NCBI GenBank assembly: GCA_022825235.1
Contig: JAJDYI010000071.1
Location: forward strand, 1-49,709
Source: Alphaproteobacteria bacterium
Lineage (GTDB): Bacteria; Pseudomonadota; Alphaproteobacteria; TMED109
DNA length: 49,709 nucleotides
Direction: 5' to 3'
A program made the translations under genes and the position numbers. Shown piece after piece: positions 1-9,083 of the stretch (positions are counted from its first letter, which is position 1; each line of letters begins with the position of its first letter). The notes under the pieces were generated by a model. The model did not search any database. It was not told the DNA's origin and was given only the letters and a program-made list of their open reading frames with translations.

Positions 1-130
1 CCCGCCAACCCGAGCCTGTTCAACCCCCAACACCGAGTCCGAAAACGCCAAATCCCGGCACCGTCAAGGCGCCGAACGTCCGCTCCTGCACGCTCGAAAC
101 TGACCGATTTAATCGACCTCCCATGAATAG

Positions 131-2719
131 ATCAGGCTAGATGGGCTAGACGAGGTAGCAGAGATATCGAAACGACAAACTATAGTTCAGGAAATCACCC
201 GTGGCGTTAGCAGATTGTCAGAAAACTGCGCCAATTTGCAGGTAATTGCTACCAGTCGACCCAGCGCATTTTTGAATTCGCCAGGCTTATCGTCTAGGAA
301 GTTCCACTATCTGGAGCTGGGCCCTCTTCGGGATAGCGATCTCACGGATTACGGGGAGAGGTGGTTGAAGGCGAAACGACTGCATGGGAGAGAGGCGCGA
401 GACGTTCGACAAACATTGAAGCAAAAAATTGCCGAGCCGCATCTGAAAGAGCTAGCGCGTAACCCCATGCAATTGGCTATAGTACTGAGTCTTATAAATA
501 CGCGAGGCGTTTCATTGCCGGACAAGAGAACCGCATTATACGACAACTATGTAGATCTATTCTTCAGTCGAGAGTCGGAAAAGAGCGCCATCGTGCGCGA
601 ACACAGGGAGCTTCTTAGAGACATTCACTGCTATTTGGCTTGGGTATTGCACGGAGAGGCGGAACGCGCTGGTGGTCGAGGCTCAATTACAGAAGAACGC
701 CTTAAGCAGGTTGTGCATGATTTTCTCTATGCACAGGGGCATGACACGTCTCTCATAGATGATCTGTTTACCGGCGTAATTGAACGAGTGGTTGCCTTGG
801 TTTCTCGAGTAGAGGGAACTTTTGAGTTTGAAGTTCAACCCCTTAGAGAATATTTTGCGGCCAGGCACCTCTACGACACGGCGCCCTACACACCGGTGGG
901 GGACGAGACGGCGGGTACTCGTCCTGAAAGGTTCGACGCAATAGCCAGAAATTTCTATTGGACCAACGTGGCTAGATTTTATGCTGGATGTTACAACAGG
1001 GGTGAATTGCCGTCGCTGGTAGAGGGCTTGGAAGAATTGGTTGAAGACAAGGAGTACCGGTACACCAATCATCCACATGTTTTGGCCGCAACTCTATTGT
1101 CGGATTGGGTGTTTGCACAACTACCGCGTTCTCAAAGCAAAGTCGTTGAGTTGGTGCTCACGCCAATGGGTCTGCGGCACATGCTGAATGAGACAGCATT
1201 GGGCAGAATACGATCGGAACCCATCGCATTGCCAAAACGCTGCGGTGGTGCAGAGTTGTTGAAGAGGGCATTGGATTTATTGGTTGAGGCAAAGACTGTC
1301 GATCAGGCAAACTCTCTGATTAGATTGATTGTGAAGAATGGGACAACGGACGATTTGGCAGATGCTTGGAAAGGGATCAATTTTTCCAAAGAATTGAACC
1401 CAGAGCGATATCTTGAAATAGCGTTTCAACTGGAGGTTCTTCCTTACTTTTCAAATGAAGAGCTGGATAGGATATGCGAGGCGTCGAAGAAGTCCGAGTG
1501 GCAGTGTAGAACTCTTTTGAGGGGTCGAAAGTTTGACTATATCGTGAGGAAGCCTGACTTGATCGAATCTTCGGTGAATGTCGTGTTTGACGGAGCGAGC
1601 GTATCTCCGATCAGGAACCGCGGTCATCTTTTCGAGTTGGCCTGGATGTTGACGTCGGTGCAATGCTATATGGGTTTAATTGGTGTTAGAAACTGGGGCG
1701 CAGACAGTGTGAGGCATGCATTGATCGACACCATGAATGGAGGGGCGGACAAAGTTGAGTCAGAAGCTGAAGCGCTTGGAGAAGTTGGCAAGAAGTTGGT
1801 GAGGTTTGTTGACGCGGGAAGGGAGGTATTTGCGCGAGGCTCGTCTGAGGCGATCGCGAACCAAAACGGCTTTAGCGCATTGATAGATGTTGGCGTGGAG
1901 CAATTTGGTCATCGCCGATCGCTGAGTAAGTTGGCGGTATTCTTGGCAGGTGCAAGGTTGCGAGGTAGCAGAAGTAGAGATGTGCAAGAATTGACGAATG
2001 ATTCTGCATCGTTGGTGAATAGGGCGCTTGGAGCACGATACAGAGCGGGAAATGCGAGTTGGTGGCGACGGCAGTTGCTAGGCGTCAATGGAGATGATCA
2101 GGCCTATTTTGTCGCTCTTTGTATGATTGTGTGGGCAGGGCCCACAGTCATGGTGAAGTGCCAAGAGGATATAACCAAGTTGATCGACAGTTTGGATTCG
2201 GGAACGCGGCAAGCGCTTGTTTTCGCTGCCCGAGAACTACTGGCGGACACCGGATTTGGCAGGGAGCGGGTAATCAAGTCCCATCATGGTTTGGAGAGTA
2301 AGCGGTGGAAGGGTGCAGCAGCGGCAATTGTTTGCTTGAGGGCATCGGAGAGCGTCTGCGAGGAAATTGTTCGGGAGAATGAAGGTAGTATTTTTGACAA
2401 TGGCAGAGTGGTAGGATCAGTGTTACTAGCTGCGGCACTCGAAGTCTTTACGGGAAGGGATAGTGGCGATTGGACAACGACACTAAGGCTTGTGGAAGAA
2501 GGTAGAAAGCGCGGGATTGCGCCTTACAGGTGGCTGGCACCTGGTCGTAGAGAAAAGATTGCTAATGGGCTGGCAGAAGATATTGCAATGAAGATCATAG
2601 AGGGAGCGGAGAAATACCCATCCACGTTGGTAGCCATAGCAGAGGATGTATGCCGCCGTCGGGTGGTTAAGGGCATTCAGCCAGTGTTGGAGCGGGCAAG
2701 GGCGAAGGGGTGGGGATAG
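131..2719 (+). pseudogene. NACHT-type STAND ATPase, N-terminally truncated at Walker B
   Basis: The frame is open from 131 and starts with LDGLDEV, the usual NACHT Walker B, preceded directly by an in-frame TAG at 128-130. No P-loop or effector domain lies upstream; the first 130 bases are a GC-rich stretch of different composition. Downstream the NACHT order continues: VIATSRP (sensor region), then a winged-helix stretch around NPMQLAIVL and LPDKRTALYDNYVDLFF, then QPLREYFAARHLY. A helical tail of about 580 residues without a recognised family follows. The first usable start is TTG at 215, after Walker B, so a product would lack nucleotide binding. NACHT proteins sense phage products and fire an N-terminal effector; both functions are missing here. 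The gene is AT-richer than its neighbours. It could also be a fragment left by a deletion whose other half lies elsewhere. Confidence 0.72.
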
Positions 2720-3105
2720 GGATTTGGGGCGGAAAGCGGAGTGGTGCCACTTGTTAATTTCGGGAAGTGTCTACATCAAGAGAAGCAACAGGGTGATCTA
2801 CGATGTCGTCGATCTCGACGCGTGAATGGACGAAGGAAAACACCGGTTCACGGCAGAGGCGGCGGAAAATTGAGGCCGCATGGCTTCAGATGAGCGCCAG
2901 CGGATGTGGCAGGGCTCATCGAGGCTTCGATCCCATCGGTGATCTTCTGTGCAGGCTTGCATAGCTGGAGATCATCCGGTCAGCAGCGTATCCCTGATGG
3001 GGAGCACTAGGGACTGGGATGGGCGCCGCCGGCAATAGCCGACTCCTGCGGCCAAGCCGTTCACCCCAAGCTAAGGATAATCCATCCGAAAATTGGCTGG
3101 CTTCG
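2720..3105. other. Intergenic, no intact gene
   Basis: No credible open frame. Around 2770-2815 the + strand reads YIKRSNRVIYDVVDLDA followed by a stop, which looks like the tail of a lost gene, but I cannot assign it. The rest shows no clear promoter, RNA gene or repeat. Confidence 0.3.
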
Positions 3106-5223
3106 CTATTCCTGTAGCTTGCATTGGATGCGATCCAAGTTATTCCTTACCAGATCGCAATACTGCGAGTGTCCTTCTGCCGTAAACTCCTCGAGAGCCG
3201 CACGGTATGCGGCAGCCGCTTCCTGGAGTCGCGCCGGTTCACTCCGCCGTTCTCCCAGTACTTGAAGCGCAGTGCCGAGATTGTTTTGCGTTATGGCCCA
3301 GGCATAGGGAACGGTCTCGCGGGATTGCTCGCTAAGCGCTGCGAGGTAAGCATCCACCGCCTCTTCGAGGTGTCTTGTACCGCTCTCGCGCTGTCCAATG
3401 GCTGCCAGAGTGTTGCCGAGGTTGTTCTGAGTGACAGCCCACTGGAGCGGAGTGCGCTGGCGTGATTCACTTTCAAGCGTTTCGCGAAGGGCCGCCGCTG
3501 CCTCGGCGAGGAACTTCGTGTTGTCCTCCCGCTCTCCTAGCGTTGCGACGGTCATGGCCAGATTGTTCTGAGTTGCAGCCCACGCCGACCATGCACGTTC
3601 AGGGGTGCGTTCCTTGAGGGCGGCTCGATAGGCATCGACTGCTTGCTTGAGACAACTCGTACTGCCCTTCCGCTCACCCAGTATGCGAAGAGCACTGCCT
3701 AGTCTGTCTTGCGTTGCGGCCCAGGTGCTCGGCATCCGTTCACGGGTGCGTTCGGTAAGCGCCGAGAGCAAGGCGGCTACAGCCTCTTCGATATGTGCCG
3801 TTTCCTGCTCTCGTTCACCAAGCGCAAGAAGGGCGACAGCAAGGTTGTTCTTCGTCATGGCCCATTGCAGCGGCACCCGCTCACGCGTGTATTCCGTTAG
3901 CGCTGCGCGATAGGCTTCCACAGCCCCATTGAGATGTACGATTTCACTCTCGCGTTCCCCGAGGGCCCGAAGAACGTTGCCGATGTTGTGCTGCGTCATA
4001 GCCCACAGGAGAGGAACGCGCTCACGGGAGTGTTCCTCCAGGGATGTCCGGAAGGCCTCTAGGGCTTGCCGGAGGCGCTCGGTACTGCCTTCCCTTTCGC
4101 CGAGAACCGCAAGGGCAGTCCCGAGATTATTTTGTGTCGTCGCCCACTTGAGAGGATCGCGGTCGCGGGTGTGTTCCTCAAGTGCACCCTGAAATGCATC
4201 CACGGCCTCCTCGAGGTGCTTCGTTCTGCCTTGTCGTTCACCCAGGGCCGCAAGGGTGTTGCCTAGATTGTTCTGCGTCGTGGCCCATGCATCGGGGACA
4301 CGCGCTCGGGCGCGTTCCTCCAGTACGACGCGATATGCGGCTGCAGCCTCCTCAAGACGTTCTGTGCCGCTTTCTCTTTCGCCAAGTGCGCGAAGGGCCA
4401 TTGCAAGATTGTTGAGTGTTGTTGCCCAAAGGACGGGAGCGCGGTGCCGGGTGAACTCTTTGAGCGCCGCCCGCAATGCATCCACGCTCTGGTCAAGTCG
4501 CTTTGTACTGCGTTCTCGCTCCCCGAGAGTACAGAGGGCGATGCCAAGTACCAGTTGGAGAGCCGCTTTGCGTCCACCCGCTGCGATGGTGCGGCCTTCC
4601 AGCAGGCTGATAAGCTTTTCCGTGGCATCGTGCAGTCCTTTATCAATCACCTGCCCGCGCACCTGACCGTCTGCCAGAGGAGCTAAACTGGTCAACGCCA
4701 TGGCTGTAAGCTGAGCGCGTAGATCATGATGAAAGTCTGCGCCAAGCGTCACGTTTTCCAACGTGTAGGGTTGATCTCCACGATGGAGCGTGTCGTCAGA
4801 ACACCGGGGCACGAACCATAGGCTCAATACCGCGTCCGATTGCTTGACCAGACCGACGATCGCCAAATCGGCGTTCCACTTGTCCAGTATCTCGCGGGCG
4901 CTGTCCTTCATCGCCCGACGCCATTCGTCCGCCGCACCGGTAGCCGAGATAATGCGGGCAGAACGGACCAGCGAGATGCCGTCAATACCGACGAAGGCCT
5001 GCGCTACGGTTTCCGTGTCATGTCCGCTGTTGTCTTTTTCAAGCCAGCACAAGACGATGCGAAAACCGTCTTCCGCGCGCTGCGGACGCTTGCCCCAGCA
5101 ATTTTTGAGGGCCAGCCGTGCTCGCGCTGGTGATGGGACGAGTTGATTGAGAAATCCCGTCAACCATGTCGTGATGACGCCTGTGATCACGATTGCGATG
5201 AGGAATTCGCGAAGCCACTCCAT
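3106..5223 (-). CDS. Membrane-anchored TPR-repeat protein (ten 47-residue repeats)
   Basis: A 705-aa protein. Residues 5-25 form one hydrophobic segment (FLIAIVITGVITTWL), suggesting an N-terminal anchor with the rest in the cytoplasm. A globular region of about 200 residues of unknown type follows. From about residue 225 to the end there are ten tandem repeats of 47 residues, each built around LGERE, an EEAVDAYRAAL-type helix and a WATTQNNLG helix. This is an elongated TPR unit known from large bacterial TPR proteins, some in signalling or defence loci. The repeats are close copies at the protein level, which points to recent expansion. It lies between the NACHT remnant and AbiE on the opposite strand to NACHT, so co-transcription with NACHT is excluded. 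A scaffold role is inferred from TPR; the function is unknown. Confidence 0.8.
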   Translation of the reverse strand: MEWLREFLIAIVITGVITTWLTGFLNQLVPSPARARLALKNCWGKRPQRAEDGFRIVLCWLEKDNSGHDTETVAQAFVGIDGISLVRSARIISATGAADEWRRAMKDSAREILDKWNADLAIVGLVKQSDAVLSLWFVPRCSDDTLHRGDQPYTLENVTLGADFHHDLRAQLTAMALTSLAPLADGQVRGQVIDKGLHDATEKLISLLEGRTIAAGGRKAALQLVLGIALCTLGERERSTKRLDQSVDALRAALKEFTRHRAPVLWATTLNNLAMALRALGERESGTERLEEAAAAYRVVLEERARARVPDAWATTQNNLGNTLAALGERQGRTKHLEEAVDAFQGALEEHTRDRDPLKWATTQNNLGTALAVLGEREGSTERLRQALEAFRTSLEEHSRERVPLLWAMTQHNIGNVLRALGERESEIVHLNGAVEAYRAALTEYTRERVPLQWAMTKNNLAVALLALGEREQETAHIEEAVAALLSALTERTRERMPSTWAATQDRLGSALRILGERKGSTSCLKQAVDAYRAALKERTPERAWSAWAATQNNLAMTVATLGEREDNTKFLAEAAAALRETLESESRQRTPLQWAVTQNNLGNTLAAIGQRESGTRHLEEAVDAYLAALSEQSRETVPYAWAITQNNLGTALQVLGERRSEPARLQEAAAAYRAALEEFTAEGHSQYCDLVRNNLDRIQCKLQE

Positions 5224-5339
5224 TGCTGAGTTCTCTACCTACCCTTCGTCCCGCATATCGTCGCTGATATTTCGGGATTCGTCGCGATCTGAAGGCGTAA
5301 CCTCGGTCAGCCGGCTTTCGTTTGAGGGGCTGTAGAGCG

Positions 5340-6254
5340 TCATCGGAAGAGCCGCACGAGCGCGTCCCGCTGGGTTTGGTGCTTCCGGGGATCCGCTTTC
5401 TTGAGCCTCTTCAGGTTCAGCAGCTTCCAGCGAACGGCGGGCAGGTCGGCTGCTTCGGGCACACCGATCAGGTGGAAATCCGGCTCGGCATCGTGCAGGG
5501 AGAGCAGGAAATCCGCGACGTCGCCGGTCAACCGCGAGCGGATGTCGGTATGCAGGCGGCGACGCGTTTCGATCAGGGCTTCCCAGGATACCGGCTGGCG
5601 AGTCATCCCTACGAATTCTTCGCCATACAGCTCCTCCCTGAGAGGCGCCGACGGCGCCAGCAGCTCGTGCATCGGGCGGCCTGAGCTCGCGACGTAGACC
5701 ATGAACGTTCGGAAGAGGTCTGCCGTCAGGCCTTCGTTCTCATACAGAAGCTTCACATCGTAGAGGTCGCGCGGATGCTGGCGATCGAGTGCGGCAGCAA
5801 GCTTCCCGCCGTATATATCCTCGAACGCGAGTACGGTAGTTTCGACGAATCCGAAGAACTCCGTCACGGCCTCCGATGCGGTCACCGTCCTCGCCGGATA
5901 CACCGACCCTCGCCCTATCGGGGAGGTCTCGATCTTTATCTGCGACTGGCCGTCGCTCACCATGATGCGCGTATCGGCGTTTCCGCCACCCGCGGCGCGG
6001 CGCGCCTCCAAGCGCGGGTTGCGGTGGACGATGGCTGCGACGATGCGGTCGAGGGCATCGTCGATATCCGTGAGCGACGAATGGCGGTCCGCCACCGGCA
6101 GGTAGGTGAGATCGATGTCGACGGACAGCCTCGGCATGTCCCTGTAGAACAGATTGATGGCGGTGCCGCCCTTGAGCGCGAACACGGTCTCGTTGGCGAT
6201 ATCCTGCAGCGTGCTCAGGAGCAGGCGAACCTGCGCCACGTATCGGTCAAGCAT
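5340..6254 (-). CDS. abiEii: AbiEii-family nucleotidyltransferase toxin
   Basis: A 304-aa protein of the AbiEii/AbiGii nucleotidyltransferase family, the toxin of type IV toxin-antitoxin and abortive-infection pairs. Family members modify tRNA or use NTPs to stop growth on phage infection. The signature lies at residues 28-48: KGGT, then the metal-binding DID of SVDIDL. A second conserved block, KLAAALDRQHPRDLYDV, follows near residue 150. The length fits the family. Its start overlaps the 3' end of the AbiEi gene by 8 nt, so the two are translationally coupled with the antitoxin first, the normal AbiE order. No truncation or missing catalytic residue is seen. Confidence 0.93.
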   Translation of the reverse strand: MLDRYVAQVRLLLSTLQDIANETVFALKGGTAINLFYRDMPRLSVDIDLTYLPVADRHSSLTDIDDALDRIVAAIVHRNPRLEARRAAGGGNADTRIMVSDGQSQIKIETSPIGRGSVYPARTVTASEAVTEFFGFVETTVLAFEDIYGGKLAAALDRQHPRDLYDVKLLYENEGLTADLFRTFMVYVASSGRPMHELLAPSAPLREELYGEEFVGMTRQPVSWEALIETRRRLHTDIRSRLTGDVADFLLSLHDAEPDFHLIGVPEAADLPAVRWKLLNLKRLKKADPRKHQTQRDALVRLFR

Positions 6255-7089
6255 CGCCGTCTGCCGCCTGCGGTGTCGCGGGCAGGAACGCTTCGGGCAC
6301 GTAGATGCGGTAGGTCGGATGAAATCTGCCGCCCTCTACCAGGGCCCGTGGCCCGGACCCGAAGTCGATTCCTGAGGCGTCCAGGTGCTTGCGCCATGCG
6401 TGTTGGTGCTTGTCGGCAAACACGAAGAACAGCCGTCGCACCTTCACGCTGCGGCACGCCGCCAGGAGTGCCGTGAGCCGCCTGGGTCGGAGCGACACCA
6501 GCCCCTCGAAGACCTTGTCGAGGTTGTCGAAGGTGGCATTCCGCGGCAGCTCGTCGAGGGCCTCGAGGATGGCGCGCTCCGGCGATGATGCCCTGAGGGG
6601 CCAGCGCCACACCTCCACCGTCGGCCGGGTTCCCGCAGCGTCAAGATTGGCATCATCGATACCGAGGGGGTCGTCGCCGAATAGCGAGCGCCGGCGCACG
6701 ACGATCTCGGTCTGCATGGGCAGCCGCTTCAGCCAGGACGGCACCTCGCCATAGAAGTGAACGCGCGATCTCCCGCCGAGTTTCAGGTAGTGGGCGTAGC
6801 CGGCCATGTCGAGGGCGCTCTCTCCGCCGAGATGGACGGCGTACTTCATGAGCCGTTGCAGGGAAAGGAGCGGGATCGCCCAGGACTCCTCGTAGCCGGC
6901 CTGCGCGCCTTCGGGTCGCGGCCGGCGGTACACGCCGCGGACAACGCGTTCGAGCCACCCGCGGGCGACATAGTCGTGGATGGACTTCGGGTCGATCCCC
7001 TGGGCCCTCAGCCAAGGTGTGTCCACCATGAAGCCGGGAGGGACGGTATCCAGGAGCGGTTTCAGGCGTTGCGCTCTTTGGCGGTTCAT
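6247..7089 (-). CDS. abiEi: AbiEi-family antitoxin and transcriptional repressor
   Basis: A 280-aa protein with an N-terminal winged-helix region (residues 10-55, including YVARGWLERVVRGVYRRP, typical of AbiEi_4 type antitoxins) and a C-terminal AbiEi domain. Family members neutralise AbiEii and repress their own operon. Candidate starts are TTG 7098, ATG 7095 and ATG 7089. A promoter (TTGCGT, 17-nt spacer, TATTTT) would start transcription at about 7089-7090, so ATG 7089 as a leaderless start fits best and no ribosome site is visible. The gene overlaps the toxin by 8 nt. A 23-bp palindrome upstream is a candidate operator. Confidence 0.9.
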   Translation of the reverse strand: MNRQRAQRLKPLLDTVPPGFMVDTPWLRAQGIDPKSIHDYVARGWLERVVRGVYRRPRPEGAQAGYEESWAIPLLSLQRLMKYAVHLGGESALDMAGYAHYLKLGGRSRVHFYGEVPSWLKRLPMQTEIVVRRRSLFGDDPLGIDDANLDAAGTRPTVEVWRWPLRASSPERAILEALDELPRNATFDNLDKVFEGLVSLRPRRLTALLAACRSVKVRRLFFVFADKHQHAWRKHLDASGIDFGSGPRALVEGGRFHPTYRIYVPEAFLPATPQAADGDA

Positions 7090-7096
7090 AGCCATC

Positions 7097-7125
7097 AAAA
7101 TACTGATAGTTCAAAATACACGCAA
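7097..7125 (-). promoter_or_regulatory. Predicted abiE promoter
   Basis: Read on the minus strand, the -35 is TTGCGT (7125-7120) and the -10 is TATTTT (7102-7097), with exactly 17 nt between. The expected transcription start falls on or next to ATG 7089, implying a leaderless mRNA. Confidence 0.45.
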
Positions 7126-7149
7126 GCCAATGCTTTATGAAAGTAACAT

Positions 7150-7172
7150 TTGCATGGTGATAAACCATGCAA
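7150..7172. promoter_or_regulatory. 23-bp perfect palindrome, candidate AbiEi operator
   Basis: Arms TTGCATGGT (7150-7158) and ACCATGCAA (7164-7172) are perfect inverted repeats around a 5-nt centre. The site lies 24 nt upstream of the predicted -35. Characterised AbiEi antitoxins bind 23-bp inverted repeats at their own promoter, so the size and place match; binding is inferred. Confidence 0.55.
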
Positions 7173-7530
7173 GAATGCGTATGGCAAAAACGTCAGTGTG
7201 CGGCAAGCGTTCAGCTTCACGCCGGAGAAGGCCGCGAGCCTTTATGTGGCGGAGGGTCCCGCCCCGCTCGCAAGCCAACGGGCCGGTGGCGCCCGTTACG
7301 CAATGAAGAAGCTCGTGGCCGCAGACATGCGACTGCGCCATCTGTCCAGCGCACTACCGGCGAGCGCGGCTTGGTGGGACGGCTGAGCGCTTGCTGGAAG
7401 GAACCGGGTGCTTGGCTGGAGAACGCGGTCCTCCGGTACTTCGAGTCTCGGCTGAGGCGCATCTAGATCGGAAGCGGCTTCCCGTCTTGATGGCTCCGGG
7501 CGCATTCGGCGGTCGGGGCAACCAAGCCGG
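7173..7530. other. Intergenic stretch between abiE and the AlbA_2 gene
   Basis: A + strand frame starting at TTG 7150 and ending at 7386 would encode 78 residues, but it begins inside the abiE palindrome, has no ribosome site and resembles nothing I know. I do not call it a gene. Nothing else is visible. Confidence 0.3.
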
Positions 7531-8832
7531 TCATGCCTGAGCGATGACCAATGGCTCGCGACTCCTCCAACCGGGATCTTGGCGGAAGTAGTTCCAGAAA
7601 TCCCTCTCGAAGCGGGAAACGGTCTTGCTGACTTCGCCGGACGCCTCCAAGGGATACAAAGGAAAATCGGTGTCGTTCCGTTCGATCGTCCCGACAACGA
7701 TTCTGTCGTCGTTGCCTCCGACATTGATGCTGTCCGCCGTGACTCTGAATTGCGGTTGAACTGCATACTCCGCTCCCGGGGCCGATGCCTGATGCCGCAC
7801 GCGGTCCGCCCAAACGAGAAGCCCAGCCAGCGTCGAGACCGGCGTTTCGGAGTCGAAGTTTGTTTCGACCGGATCTTCAGGAAACACGCCTACAAGACGA
7901 TTCGAGACAAAACCCCACTCCAATAGACCGTCGGCGTGGACTTCAGCGTAAGCGTATCTTGTCACTCTCCTATTCCAGTCGTGACTTTCCTCCACGCGCG
8001 CTGCCCGGAGCATGGGTCGCCAGTCGTGAAAGTGCATAGCGTGCAAGCTTCGAATGGTGCGCAGTCGGGAGTCCCTGTTGTTTGACCCGCGTCCGATCTC
8101 GACGTGGGGTGGACGTAATTCTTCAATCAGGTTGCCTCCGGTAAAGACAGACCCGAAGCGAACCTCATCGCCGACGGGGACGGCCGTCATGCGAAACCCG
8201 AAAGCGTCGTCAGGGGTCTCAAGACGCTTGAATTCCTCTTCGAACTTCCTGGAACGCTCCCGCAGCTGGCGTTCCAGCCGTTCCGTGCCGTGTGCAAGAT
8301 TGAGGGTCATGTCCCGGATTTCCCGCATACTCAGGGCCTCGCAACGGTCGGCACGCCGGACCGGGCACACCAGCGTGGACGCAATGCGATGGGGACCGAG
8401 ACGTGACCGGCCCGCTCGGAACACGATGACCCCCTTATCTCCGTCCGTCGGAACGGGGACGATATCCAGCGTCGGGAGTTGCGGTTCGACGCAATCGCGA
8501 AACATCAGCCTGAAACGCCCCGCCAGGTCGGTGCAACTCGGCAGCGGCATTACCGACGCAGCAACGGGCGGTTTGGCGCGATTCTCAGCAATGCCGAGGA
8601 CAAGGGCGCCGCCATAGGCATTGGCAAACGCCACGACCTCTTCCAAAATCCGGTTTCTTGCGTAATCGCCAATCCTGCTTCCGCCGGTAAGCCACGCATC
8701 GGTCCTGCCCTTGCCCGCCGGCAGGCTTTCCTTGAATTCGATCTGAGCGCTTTCCGGCACATTCTCGGCTACTAACGCCTGAATGTCTCCCGAATCGATC
8801 CGATCGGCCGGCTTTGTGAGAACGGCGGTCAT
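7531..8832 (-). CDS. AlbA_2 (Schlafen-like) domain protein
   Basis: A 433-aa protein. Residues about 25-140 match the AlbA_2/Schlafen N-terminal fold: an AQIEFKESLP strand, then ARNRILEEVVAFANAYGGALVLGI, the acidic-helix and glycine block that defines the family. AlbA_2 domains bind nucleic acid; Schlafen relatives cut tRNA or rRNA. A charged coiled segment follows near residues 180-210 (LERQLRERSRKFEEEFKRL), then a C-terminal half of about 220 residues I do not recognise. There is no ATPase or transcription-factor HTH in the chain, unlike the common bacterial AlbA_2 regulators. It stands alone on the minus strand in a row of abortive-infection genes, which suggests a defence role by association only. 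Confidence 0.75.
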   Translation of the reverse strand: MTAVLTKPADRIDSGDIQALVAENVPESAQIEFKESLPAGKGRTDAWLTGGSRIGDYARNRILEEVVAFANAYGGALVLGIAENRAKPPVAASVMPLPSCTDLAGRFRLMFRDCVEPQLPTLDIVPVPTDGDKGVIVFRAGRSRLGPHRIASTLVCPVRRADRCEALSMREIRDMTLNLAHGTERLERQLRERSRKFEEEFKRLETPDDAFGFRMTAVPVGDEVRFGSVFTGGNLIEELRPPHVEIGRGSNNRDSRLRTIRSLHAMHFHDWRPMLRAARVEESHDWNRRVTRYAYAEVHADGLLEWGFVSNRLVGVFPEDPVETNFDSETPVSTLAGLLVWADRVRHQASAPGAEYAVQPQFRVTADSINVGGNDDRIVVGTIERNDTDFPLYPLEASGEVSKTVSRFERDFWNYFRQDPGWRSREPLVIAQA

Positions 8833-9083
8833 GCGAAATTCATTCCGATGGTCAGAATTCCAAAGTATTTGGGAAAAGTGGACTTGAAAACCGCATCCGT
8901 CGAATGGCTCCTGTTTTCTCGCCGGCCTGCAATCCGGTAGCGGTGATTTTGGCTAACGGGTCCCGCTCGACTCGACATGCCGCGTCGGGGCTCGATTGAT
9001 TACGGTCTGATTGCCCCGGCCCCAGTGTCATACCGATCGACGTGGGTCCAACTTGCTGCACTGACAGTACTACGCCGGCCGTC

